64,000 bases of DNA, from assembly GCA_022385755.1 (NCBI GenBank), contig MU278356.1:914589-978588 (forward strand), read 5' to 3'. The first letter of the stretch is position 1. Every line of letters starts with the position of its first letter. This DNA is from Trametopsis cervina. Taxonomy: Eukaryota; Basidiomycota; Agaricomycetes; Polyporales; Irpicaceae. The notes under the pieces are model-generated. The model did no database searches. It was not told the origin of the DNA and saw nothing but the letters and a program-made list of their open reading frames with translations. Shown piece after piece: positions 12,901 to 27,000 of the stretch. The translations under genes were made by a program, and so were the position numbers.

Positions 12901-15900
12901 GGGCGTGTGTGGGAGCCCTGCGCGTGTTTGCTGTGTTTGGATAGAGGAGAGAACTCAACTGAGAAGAGTGTGCGGATGGTGAGTTGGTTGGTTGGCGGTG
13001 GGAGACGTCGCTGGACTGGGCGGACGGGCGGTGGATGGGAGATGGCGAGATGTGCGATGCGATGAGATGGGAGATGGGATGGGAGATGTGACGGCTGGCT
13101 TGGGGTTCGGAGGGTGATTGGGAGGTGCAGTGTGACGTCACGCGCCGAATACAATATTGCGCAGCGCTGGGCGGAATTCGTGATTCTTGATTCTTGATCG
13201 CTATCATCCTATGATTTCGAGGACGGTATACGCCGTCGACGAGGAAATAGAAATATCAGCTGCGATGAACAAACAAACACAACATTATACGGAAATGCGA
13301 TACGATAGGATCCCACGCGTTGAACGTTTCCCGAACCCTGCTATCGCTGTTCTCCGAATCCGACGCTGCTGTCTGTTTCTGTCTATCAGTCACATTTCCG
13401 TATACGAGGCGTGCATCGAAATCAACTTCAACCCACCGACATATGTATATCGTTATGTGTGCCGACGCGATATGATGCGTTAGAGTTACAATGTTTACGC
13501 TGCACCCAGATGCGACGCGTACTCGACGCGTCTCTGACAACATACGCGTCGGCCGGCAACGAAAGACGATCTGTCGAATAACCTTCTGAACCTCCAATGC
13601 AAGCATGTTCTTCCAACATTTTTGCTCTCCACCTTACACGGCAGATGCAGATGCAGCTCTCGTCAAACGGAGCAACACGTCCCGGCAATGATGAACGACG
13701 TCGATCCCGGAGGCCAAGTGGCTGAAACGGCTCTTCTGTGCCCGCCACACAGACGGAATGAAAACGCATCATCCCGCCTCGACGCCTCCGCGCAGCCAGG
13801 TACATTGCATTACAGCTGACCGACGCGTTGTGTCGGTGCACAGCCCGCTACAGTCCGGCCCCGACACGTCCAACGGCGAACTGTCGAACAACCTTTTACA
13901 CTTCTCCACTGCCGCGCCTCAAACTTACCTACTGTATCAAGGCACAGATCCACCCGCCGCGTCCGACATAACATACAACATACGACATTCAACATTCCGA
14001 CGTACAATATACAATATACAACCCCGAAACGTGTATGGGCGCGGCGCGGTGACACCGATTTGTAGTGCTGTAGGCGGCCATGATCCTTGATGCATGATGT
14101 TGTGTGAGTTGACGCGGTTGTGTGGCGTTAGAGTTGGGCGTGATTGGATTGTCTCCCGATGGATGTCCTAAGGGTGCTGTACGTACGCGTATACATTTAC
14201 CGTGCACGATGTCATCGCTGTCGCCCGCTCGATAGCGGGTCCGCACTATGCACAACCGGTCAAGCATCACGTCGCGCAATCCAATCCAATACTATACCGT
14301 CCCATCTGTCGACGACGCCCCACATCGGCACTCCGAATTTTCGTTTCGTCCATTTCATTTGTTGTCCTTGTTGTTAAAGATGGACGGACAAGGTGTGCAA
14401 TGACACAATACAGTGATATGCACTGTGTGATATGCATTGTAGCTGTAGAAATGGAATGGGGATACCGGTGACAGCGCGGCGCCCTCGGTAAATGCCAATG
14501 CCAATCGGTGTTCGAGGACAGCGGTGTGCGAACGACAGAGCATAGGCGTCGTAAACCTTCGTGTTTGGTACATGCAACTCTGTATCTTTGAGTATTTTTT
14601 AGATGTTGCGCTGGATGATGTACAACTCGACGCAGCGACGCGTTAAACGCGTGACATACATTACGCGTCAAGTCACACCCCGATCGCGGTTTGTTTCCCT
14701 CCATACAGTACGGTCACCTGACCCCATCCTCTCTGGACGCAGTGCCCACCAAACCATCTAGTAACGCATCACAGTACGGTATCTTCGTACACAAAGCACC
14801 TCACGTCACCAACTCGCACATTCCTCGCGTGCATGCAGCTTCCTCAGCTCTCCCAGCAGTAAGCAGGTAGCAGCTTATCACGGGTGTGTCACCTCCAAGT
14901 CAGCAATTACACCCATGATCCCGTTATCAGCAGACAGCATAGCAAGCTGCCCTGGCTATACAATTCTCGCACATCTCCTGTGTGCCGGACCCACCTTGCC
15001 ATCTCCATCACCGTCGACGTCTTCGCCTTCCCTGCAATGCCCGCGTCTCTGTTTCTTTCGTTTCTTTTTCTCTGTTTCTTTTCTCTTCGGTTTGTTTGTC
15101 TGTTTCATCCTCACGGCCCTGCACCCCCGCCCGTCCGTCTCTCCGTCCATTCGTCAACGGCTCTTGCCATCTTCCCTCCATCTCATCTTCTCGCCATCTC
15201 GCCAACACCCATCCATCAGAACGCACGAAAGGAAGGAAAAGAAACAGGAAGGACAGGACAGCGATCGGACAGAGCAGAGCAGTCTCGGACCGTATCTGTG
15301 CTGTCCTGTACGTGTACGATCGGAGCGGGCTTCGATGGCTGGCGGTTCCTGTCGCGCGCAGATTTGCGATCTGGTGGGGGTGCAAGCATCGCGGCTCGCG
15401 GGTCGGTGCAGGATGGGTAATGCACGCGCCCAACCGGGTTTGTGTTGGCCAGCGTGGCTCAAGGACGAACATAATTGCAGTCTGCAGTATGCGGTAATGC
15501 CGCTTCATAGCAAGACACACGAGTTGTACGCTATACAATACAATACTCCAGTACCACGACACCGCGACAAACGCTCTCACCACACGCCTCACAAAGCGTG
15601 CACAGTACAGAATCGATTGTATTACAGTACGCGAAGCCTCGAGCTCCGTCGCGGGTGCTCTAGAATGGGTGCGCACCGCCACTGGAGTAGCTGCTTAGTC
15701 CTCCCTCCATAAGCATGGTGCCTTACTATGTGCATATCAGGACCACGCCGGCCTCCGACTGAGCAGCGAGGCAGCCAACGCGCGTACGCGACATACGGCG
15801 AGGTCGCATCCCTGTCGACGTTTACGCATCCAGCGTGCGCCGGCAAAAAAAACAGAGCACGCAGCATCTCGTTTCGAGAGCAGAAAGCAGAAACAGAAGC

Positions 15901-18900
15901 ACACCAGCTGACGAAGGAGGAGGAGCCCAAAACCAAACACCCGCGGGGTCTGACAAAGGTCGTCGTCCACGTTGTGCATCGCATCTCGGCGAAGCGGGGT
16001 GCGACGCCCGTGCATGCAGGTGTGCGAGCCGTCGGCACGGGATGGGATGGGGGCTTCTGCTTGGTGAGCAGTGTACGTCCCGATGACGACGGTGACCGCG
16101 TACGCGAGTTGGGGATGGGGAGAGACGAGACATTGCTTGTTCTCGTTCCCCTCCTCCCCCTCGTCCTCATCTCAAGGTGTCACGTCGGGCCGTCGCTAAG
16201 TGCGGCCCTCCGAGAGGTTGTTTGTTTCAGCGTTGACACCGCGGTGGCCGTCTCGTCACCAGGGTGGAACCCTGAACTCCGTCAAACACGTCGTCCGCGG
16301 TGTGTACTGTACTCAACGCCAGGGACGAAGAGATATGCCGTGCCGTGCCGAGCTCGCAGCCGTCTTCTGCTCCCGTTCGTGTTCGTAGTTGTTTGTGTCT
16401 TCTTTGCTCGGTTGGATGGATTGCAACGGGAGTTGCGGAAATTCGTCTTTGTGCCCAGTGAAAGATACAACGTCAATCGCGGTGTCGGAGTGGAGGTGCT
16501 GGCTGGGCAGACACACGGTCCGTGCTCCGTACATATTTTCTCATTTCCGGGGCTTTTTGACGAGTCACGTCCGTCGGGGCCTTTAGCCTTTTCGTCTTGT
16601 CTTTCTCTTGGACGCGGGTCGCGGGTCGCGTCGTCGCTGCGCAAAGTGCGGAGTAAGTAACAATGTGAAATCGCGTCCCGAGCTGTGCTGTGCAGGCACA
16701 CACTACCGCGACGGTTCACCTACACAAATGCGGTCGAGAAATGTGCCGTGTATCGCTGTGCTGGCGGCTCGCTCGTCATCAGCAGTCAGTCACGTAGCAA
16801 ACCACGACGAGGACACAAAAAAATACAAGAACGCACTCGCGCACAGACCAGACGTGCTGCGGGGCTCGCAGACGCGCGTGCAGGGGCACGCGCCGTGATG
16901 GCGTCGTCGTTCTCAGGCGGGACCGGGACGGGCATGACAGGTGAGATCATGCACGATCGGATTTTCGCTCGACGATGGTGCTAAGCGCAACGACATTAGA
17001 CCAGAAAACACGATGGACGCCGGGCAGATCCACCTGCTATTGTCCAGGTGAGATTGCGTGCCAGTGCCAGTGCCATTGCTGTGTCTTTTCTTGTATTTTT
17101 TTCTGGCTGGCATCAGAACGAACTGACGTTCGGAGGGACTGCGCTCCGGACGTCGACGGCCATTGCAGGGCGGGACGTGCAATCTGTGATCGAGCTCAGG
17201 AAGCAGCTGTCGAAGGGTGCGCGCTCGTTGGCCGGTGACGCTGCTGTGTTGGTGGCTCCCGGGCTCGCGCGTCACGGTCGTCTGCTGCGATGCTGCGTTG
17301 GCTCGCTGCAAGAAGGGCTGGCTGGCTTGCTCGTCGCGTCGTGTCGACATGCGCAGAACACGACCGGCCAATGGGGGCCGCTATTACGCTGAAGCAGCTC
17401 CACTCTGAAATCAACGCGGACGATGTTCGTCGTCAGGCCCGCCAGCGCGGAAGTGACAGTAGCACGGAATTTCCGTCAATCCCATCTGACTGCGCGCTGT
17501 TCCCTAGTTGCTCCCTGCGCAGGCTCTTCGTGTCCTTGCAATACCGACCGGGCTGCCCAGTGCCAAGCAGGTGTCTTACGCAACGTGCGTTCGTCGAACT
17601 GCCCAATTCCTCCGGAACCCACATCTGACCGTGCACCGTACCGTGCAGATATTCCTTCCAAGAATAAACCGTGTTATCTGCGCACGTGTCATTTCCTCTG
17701 CTTAAGCGTGCAAGACGACGATACGACACTGCGCATCAGCACTGCAGCGGCCTGGTGTGTCGTGTCGTTTCTCCCGGGTGCAGACACATACAGTACAGTA
17801 TTCACGGAGGCCACACAGACAGTCTGCGTACGTAATTTCCTATCACGCCCACTTGGCCGAATTGCTAACTGCGCTCTTGCCCCTCCCAACGGATATTCAG
17901 TCGAGGATGAACGGTATCAGCAGGTATATTGTGACCATATCTGTTTTCCGAGTAGCTGCGATCGTTGATTCTTCTGCGTCGGTGGTGTGATAAATGCAAA
18001 TCATCTTTAGCTGATGCTCCTCTTTCCAGGTCCACTGACTGGTATATCATTGCCTCGCGGATAATGCGGCTTTCTCGCTGGCTACCGTTGATGCGACCCC
18101 TCCGGTACACTTCACCAATATTCCGTTGGTGAACGGCCTCCGATATTCATTGCTGTGCACCAGCTGGTCAGCAAGATTTCCTCTCACGTTCGATAGAACA
18201 AAGGGACCCTGTTGATCGCCTCAGCAAGCGGTGCCGTCTGCCTATCTTCCTCCCATTCAATCACAATCATACCGTGATTTCCAGTACGTGTCCGATCACC
18301 TGCTCCGGACGTGCGCGATTTTAACAGTCATTGGTACAGAGTGGGTCTTCGAGGAATAGACAGCAGTATTGTCTCGATACGGGTCAAATGTCCCCCTCGT
18401 TCATCATGGGCCACAATCGTGCGGATGCCGTCAACACTTACTGCAAGTCAACCAACATCTCACGCTAATGTACCTTGACCGTTAAACAGCCATTTGACCC
18501 TTGCATGAACCCTGGATGGAACGTTAAACAGTTGAATTCACGGACACGCACCCCGATTCTTGTTCTGTCAACGTTCGATCGCCTGCGTGTACTCACATGC
18601 ACGTGTAGGGAGGGGTGCCATCGTATTACCCCATCTACGAAGCTTAACAGAAGAAGGAACGATCGTGGCATGTACGTATGTACGGAAGCCCGTCCAGCAG
18701 TCCCGCGACGCCGTCTCCGCACGAATTCCACCGCGCCTGGCCAATCCGGGGCCTGCGGACGGGTAGCCCGGCAGCGCCGCGACGCCCGGGCACCCTCTGC
18801 CTTCCGAACCACAGCACAGATGTCAGCCGGGTGTCAAGAAGCCAGAAACGAGGTGTTGTGGGTTTGTGGTAATGCACGGACGTAGCTTAACGGGCGTAGA

Positions 18901-20243
18901 ATTCTTCCAGCTGATGCTGCTTCTCCAGACGCTGCGGTTCGGGCGTCCTGCAGGTCTGCATTACTGTTTGGGACTCTGGTGCTGGACCGCGTCTCTCTCC
19001 CTCCAGACGTCGCCCTGGAGTGCCAGCTGGCGGCAAGGACCTCCGACCGGAAGGGTAGATGTGTTTGAGGCTCGCGCTACGGTGCGAGCCAGTCTGGCCT
19101 GGCCGAAATCCCGATTTTCCCACTCCAAACCGCGCTTACTTGGGGGCGACTTTTGAACAGAAGTATTCAGCTACCGCAACGCTTGCGCTGTCAGCGGCAA
19201 GCATCCAGCAGACACGAGCCTTGGCCCAGAAATCGACTGTCGCTCCTCTGCACATAGGATCAGGTCAGGTGAGGAGTTTATTCTGGTCGTGCAATCGTGT
19301 ACGTAGCCGACCGTGAAGTGTTCTGACATGCCGGATTAGAAATGGACGTTATGTTTTGCAGATAATCAAAGTTCGCCACAGGCCGTACTGCACGGCGTTC
19401 TAGTGCGTAACACAAGAGATTGTGGCGAGGCAACAATAATATTACCGTCACCTATTAATTACCCCAGGGGATCGCAGCACTGAATGTGGCGGCTCATCAG
19501 CAGCCACTGGGACGACGTTTCCAGGTGCGTCTTCCCACCAGACGATACAGTCAACCCCAAACCAACGATCGGCCAGGACCACCACCCCCATTCTGCTAGC
19601 TGACAGGCATCGAGGCGTGGATCAACCAGCTGCCCCTCCCCAGACTCCCTCCTGAACGTTAATGGCCCCGCGCCAATCACCTCACGCTCGCCGGTCTGCA
19701 TTCTTGAAGTCTCTTATCCGCACGTTTTATCCGGGAGATGGTGGTGGGACGCTGCGCTGGCAGCGCTGATCGTTAAATTTAGATAGGAGGGCGAGACCAC
19801 GGTTGCGCATCGTTCCCGAGCTGGCGCTATGGTACAATTGGCTGCTCGGGGGCCGTAAGGGCCTGTGACAGCTGCGAGCCCTCGCAGTGCGCGGGCCAAT
19901 TGCGACGCTGCAGGGAGCCGCGCAAGAGACGTTGGCAAACTCTCATACAACATGCAAACGATATCTTCCGCTACATTTCCAGTAGGATCGAATACACATG
20001 GTCGCCGAGCGACAACGCTGCGATTCTCATGTCTGCCGAGCATCGCCAGCCCTCCATCGGACACGACATGTGCAATGTCGGGGCGCGCAGCGAAGTTAGG
20101 AAGACATCTCGGCGATATGCTGTCCCGCCACCCTTGGTTGGCTGGTTCCACTCACGTACACGCGCCGCTGTCAGATATGTTTTATTCTTCTTTTCCATCA
20201 TATGACATTCTGCAACCTTACACTAGGCGAGCATCTACGGAGG

Positions 20244-20282
20244 TTGAGGCGCTATCTATCTTGAAGCTGGATAGCGCCTCAA
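20244..20282. repeat. 13-bp perfect inverted repeat (hairpin)
   Basis: TTGAGGCGCTATC at 20244-20256 is matched by its exact reverse complement at 20270-20282, across a 13-nt spacer. The arms could form a stable stem in RNA or DNA. No T-run follows and no open frame depends on it. It may be a remnant of a small inverted-repeat element or part of a noncoding transcript. Confidence 0.7.
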
Positions 20283-22155
20283 GGGCCGGACCTGACAAAC
20301 GCTAGCGGTGGCTCGTCGGGATGTATGGACGATGACAAAATCCGGATGCAGTACGGTCATGTTGGCGGCGTCAGCCTTCCGGTCAGTACGCGGTGCGGGA
20401 GGTGTAGCGCAGCAATCACTAATGTTTTGGCACAATGCAGACTGGAGTCCGCGGAAATAATTGCTGTGCTGGCAAGCGGTCCATGGCCAAAGACAACCCA
20501 GCGGTTTGCATCATACGTAAATATGCTACACGTCGCGCGCGCCGCGCAATCGCTGTCGTTGTGTCTCGGAAGCTGCAACATCCAGTGCGTCTCTTTGTCT
20601 CCACAGGTCGAGGTCAGGCAGAAGATTGTCACGCCTCTGTGGTCCGGATGGGGCTCGATGGTTCATATCTGCCTGTCATGGCGTCCATCTAGGCGCTGCT
20701 CAAGGATCCCATATCCACTGAGTCAGCAAATCCAAGAACATCATCTTGATTACAAGTTGATTACACCCTGCGGACGTTTATATCGATAAGGCGCACCGAA
20801 CACAGTAATCTCATGGAGAACTTTATCGTTGCAGTGTGCATGCATATGGCTGAAATCTACTGCATGATGGGGGTTGCGGGGTAGCTGGACGACAGTGAGT
20901 GGACCCATCTCTTCTCAACGGCTCCATCAATGACCTCAGGCGATAGATTCATGATAACGCGACTTACAGATGTAGGTTCCTCTGCTCATGCAGCGGGATG
21001 CTGGAAACAGCGGTACATCGGACAAATAAGATGAGGCGCCGCGGCTTGTAGCGCTTTGTGTACGCCTTCCTACTGAGATCGTCGTTTGAGACGTAGGAAA
21101 TGGGATTTCTACACAGAAAAGAGCGGACTCTGAGGAAGGAATCCTTGTTCCTAAAAACGGGGTATAGAACTGCTATAAGCGTATGTAGCGCGTGTTGGTT
21201 TCTTGTATTCAAACTGACGCTTGCGCCCAACAGCGGGATCTTCGCCGCGATGGACAGGCGCAATTCCACCACATTGTATGCACCGCTCCCGGTTTCCGTG
21301 CTTCAGTTGCAAACACCAAACTCAGGAACGGCGTCAGCTGCCGTGTGGTGGCCACCTCTCGACCTTGCGGTCGTTATTTGTACTGCCGGCCGGGATTTAT
21401 GTGCGAGTGACGAATACCACGGGATAGCCGCCTGAGACTTTCGACCTCCATTCCCGACATGTGCGTATCTTTCATGACCGCACCAGCATTCGCCGGTTCT
21501 GTTTTAGGTTCAGAACAGAAATACGCAAACAGTGGTCTCTTCTCGCGGTCTCGCAGAGCAACAGATTCAAAGGCAGTACTGTAGCACGCCACCGGAGGCG
21601 TCGTGTTCCTTGCGCTGCGCACTCCATCGCCATGATGTGCCAAGGACTTGTGTTGAAATGTCCTGCACGGCGCGACGAGAGCGAGTTGGGACCTCCGTGC
21701 TTCAGGCACCGCACAGCAGCGCCAGCATCTGCCAGCAGCGAGGGCCTGTGGCGTTTCGACAGTGCGTACCTTACAGGCTTTGCTGTACCTCTTTGTGCCC
21801 GCGGAAATGAAATTGAGGAATGCTATGCTGTGCCTTTGAACCTTGTGTTTATTCATAATGGTGCCTTAGGGCATGAGGATCTTGCTGATGCACGACGCGA
21901 GGGCGGTCCAGAACTGTGCGTTACCGACAGTCACGGCGGCGAATATTTTATTTGCAGTATATGTTTATCAACGGCTGCGGGCATTTCGGAAGCGATGGAA
22001 CCCAAAGCGATGTTATTGGAACTCAACTTTGCGCGAGAGATTACCGGCCTCAAGATGCTTCTCACCATATGGGCACTTGAGTTCGTAAAAGACGAGGGGA
22101 AGATGCGGTACGCAGCGTCATATATCAATGGTCCTTACAAAAGATAGGATTCAAA

Positions 22156-23362
<1,207 letters not shown>

Positions 23363-24032
23363 GTTCAATGCTGCGTAAACGCCGGTTCAGATCTCGAAGA
23401 AACGGCACCCGAAATGGCCTGCGTCAAACAAACATGCACAAATAATATGTCCACACTACTCTCGATACAGTACTGTAACTGCATACAGCAACAGCACTCA
23501 TAGTGTACTACAAGCACAGAAGATTCACGTTCACAGTCTTTCCCGTAGGGTTCACTGGTCCCTCTTCGATAACCGATATGCACACCGTCTTGGGCCGTAC
23601 GAGCACTAAATTTTACGTTCTCACGTCTCGTTCTACACAAGCGCATACTCATGGAGACTCGGGAAGAGGAGAAATACCATGCAGACATTCCAGACATGTC
23701 ATGCAACTGCTTGAGAGTATGACATGCTATATTCTTTTGTACGCGACGCTATGATACTCAGACCGTCATGTTGTCTTCGTGACGACCAGTGTGGCGATTG
23801 ACCTCTTTGATCTCTTTATCATTGCGCCACTGTTCTCGCCACACTGCCTATCATATTTACCTATTGAGACAAACGTGGAGGATACGCTCGAATATTCAGT
23901 TGAGTTGCTGTGAGAACATGCGCAGCCTGGCCACGAACCCAGAGTGATTCGCCAAATATGTGCAAATAGAGCCCGCGAGCTCTCCTGTGTATTACTGCAT
24001 AACTGTCTCACACACAACATGACCCCGCTAAC
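23363..24032. promoter_or_regulatory. Divergent intergenic region between TGS1 and the Zn2Cys6/AlkB-like gene
   Basis: 670 bp separate two start codons that point away from each other, so both promoters must lie here. I saw no clear TATA box or named operator, and no supportable coding exon. Confidence 0.5.
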
Positions 24033-27000
24033 ATGAGTGGCACTCACTCTGGCTCACGCTCGAAACCCGACAGACGTTCGCAATCGAAAGAGCCCTCACC
24101 TACATTTCCTACGGAATGGGACCCCAATGAACCTCTGCCTGAATACACGCGTTCATGGGACACTTCTGGGCACCTTCGTCGTCCTGTCAAATTACCTGAA
24201 GAATACGACAAGCGCATCGACCCCTCTCACATATTCATCTTCTCGCGGCATCCTATAACAGGCATCGAGAAAGATTTTCTCGTTACGCCCAAGCCGTGTG
24301 ACTACTGCGCGAAGATCCGGCAGGTATGTTCGAGGAGCAGACCTATTTGTCACCGCTGCAGCGCGACGGGGGATCCGAACAGGCTGTGTACCGTCGAAAA
24401 GGGATGGGTGAAATTGCCTGGTCCGAAATGCGTCAAGCCGAAGCTGAAGGGTAGGACCCTGACGCAAGCAAATGAGGACTCGGACGCCACGCCCTCGTCC
24501 ACGAGGAGTCTCCCTCCCCGGAAAGCGAAGCTACACGCCTCTGCCTCCCGTGAAAATGGGAGTGTCCCCCGCAGTGGCTCTGGAACCCCTGTTGTATCAA
24601 GTCGCGCTGGTTCGGCGGAGCCTCCGAATAAAAGACGTCGCACTCTGCCAGCGGCTGAGACTATGTCTCTATCGGTTACGAGCGCCACGCCACAACGCGA
24701 CGTCAACCTCCCATCGGGCGATGTCGAACAGGAGCAACGTGTATCTCACAAGAGTGCGAGTGGTAGTAAGAGAAAAACAAGTCGCAGAACAGTAGTGCCC
24801 CAAAACACACTTGCCCGTATGTAAATTATGCGTTCTCCGCCACTTTGCCGCTTGCTGATCTGTTTTGTATGGCCCCTGTAGCTGGTTCTTGGCAGGCAAA
24901 GGATGGCACTCTGTGGAAGTCGGTGCGACCGCCACAGACTTCTCAGACTACAAGGGCCACCCAACCCATCTCGTCGGATGTACCGCAGGGGTTGAGTACG
25001 AAACCGCCACCACCGGAAAAACCGCGAATATGGGCCTCAGTGAGCCAGCTTTGTACCTAAATCAGCATAAATACTCAGTGCGCTATGTGATAGAGCAAAC
25101 AAGAATTACTGGAAATTTTGCCCGAGCTATCTAGAGCTATCAACGCCAACGGGAGCGGGATATTCAAGGAGGACATGACACTGGAACCTCCGCTTATATT
25201 TCTGGAAGGAACTGCGTGGCCTGAAGATCGCTGGAACTCTCGAGGGATAATTGAGCTTTCCATGTATGTTTTACTACTAATGAAACTTCTGGACTTACTC
25301 ACTAATACGCGCAGCGAACGGGAGTTCACCATTCCACCAAACATAGGTCAAAACGCTGGCGGAGTTGGTGTCGACTATCAAGACAGTGTTGACGTCGAGA
25401 TGGAACTTCTCGACGAAACCGAACGTCCGCCAAATAATGGACCAGATCCTCCAAAGAACGACGAACCTCTCGATCGCATGGTTTGTCATCCTTCCGCGCT
25501 TCTGAAGGGTAAAACCGACACAAATGTCTCATCCACTCCCGTCCCCCAAAACGTCTCACAAGAAACGAATTCAATACCTCATTCATATAACACTTATCCT
25601 TTGCTAACACCGAATTCAACGCCTCATATATATAACAGTCATCAGTTGCAACCAGCGAGCTCAACGCCTCATTCATACAATAATCATCACCCGCAAACAG
25701 CGAGCTCAACGCCACATCTATACACTAGTTACCCTTGGCAGTCCAAACCGGCAGTTCCTCAACCTGCTCCACCCAGTCTGACGGGCGCGTTCGCAAAGAG
25801 GGACTCTAGCCGCGCCAGCTATACTTTTCCACTGCAGGCTCAGGTTCAGAATCATCCCTTATTTGCTACAGCTCGAAATGCCAATGGACAACTTCAATCT
25901 CAGAACAGGACACAAGAACATGCCAGTACCAACGGGCGAGACAGGTGTAGGTTGCGTCCTGCAACCTTTGGCCCAACGCCCCTTTCGCGCGCTCTCAGCA
26001 TGGACGACAGTAGTGATGAAGATGAAGTGAACGACTTCCGACGATACCTGAGTAAGTTCTCTTATACTGTCACGCCGCGCTTGGCTCGTACATAATCATC
26101 ATCACCAGGCAGAGACCAACGCATAGCAAGACGGGCCAAAAAATTCGTTTCGCATGGGCTATCGAAAGCTATAAGCGATATGGGCAAGATGCTTCCTCCT
26201 GATCACCCGTACCGGCTTGAAACTGAAAGGACATTGCCCGAGCTCGATCGTAATGCGGCGAAGGCGCTGGCTCCAAAGCCGCCGTTGACGACGTGGGATT
26301 ACCGTCAGGTCGTCATGCCGTCAGAGCTTCCACCCGAGGTGCAGCATCTCGAGGAATGTCAGCTGTACGGCATCCCAGTGAGCATTGTCGTCAATCGGGA
26401 CTCGAACCTGTTGCCCTTCTCGTTATCGAAGGAGTTTGGTGTTGTTTACCTCGGATTCTTCAAGCTCTCAGACTCTAAGGTGAGCTCTGTGTTGGTTTTG
26501 GTGCCTGACATGAAAGCATGACTGATACATGTGCAGCACACGATATTATCTTCGCGAATGGAAGCAGCAGACGGTTCTCTTACGGCCACAGTCCGTTGGC
26601 ATTACAGATTCGAATGGATTCCAGGTGGCGACGCGATTCCTGAAGGGACTGATCAGCCGACCCGTCCCTGGTGGTCACCAAATATCGTCAGCGAAGAAGA
26701 GCCTACTCTCTATTCCCTTCTCCCCATGCATTTATCCTCCGATTTTGCAAGATTCGGTGGGCATCACGTGCCGATGTCCTCGGAAGTGAACAACAGATTG
26801 GGTTGGCATTGTGCGTCATGTGGACGACTGAACGTGCAAAGACAGCTGTGCTTCCAGCAGTGTTCATCCTGTGGCGTATGTGGCACACTTTCATTTCCTG
26901 TGTTTAATACTTTAAACTAACCTTTCATCTTCGTGCAGACTGGCAATGGGCTGACAGCAGTTGGATCCATGTACGTGCGAGACCCACATCGAATGAGCCC

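Larger units (their letters stand above)
6748..22155. other. 15.4-kb gene-poor region
   Basis: No exon chain with recognisable protein content could be built on either strand. The longest open frames are 15728-16660 (plus, 310 codons) and 11023-11763 (minus, 246 codons). They have biased, non-protein-like composition, overlap competing frames, and are expected by chance in GC-rich DNA. Pyrimidine-rich, G-poor stretches on the plus strand at about 7.0-7.35, 9.55-9.9, 12.7-12.8 and 14.95-15.2 kb resemble fungal promoter or leader DNA. There is no sign of transposon ends, polymerase motifs, rRNA or tRNA. The left part is the upstream region of the Con7-like gene. Small low-complexity runs occur, for example GATGGGA repeats near 13.05-13.1 kb. 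Confidence 0.6.

Noticed and set aside
15728..16660. 310-codon open frame on the plus strand
   Set aside because: Composition is Arg/Ser/Val-rich without any motif. Frames of 182 and 145 codons overlap on the other strand, and long chance frames are expected in GC-rich DNA.
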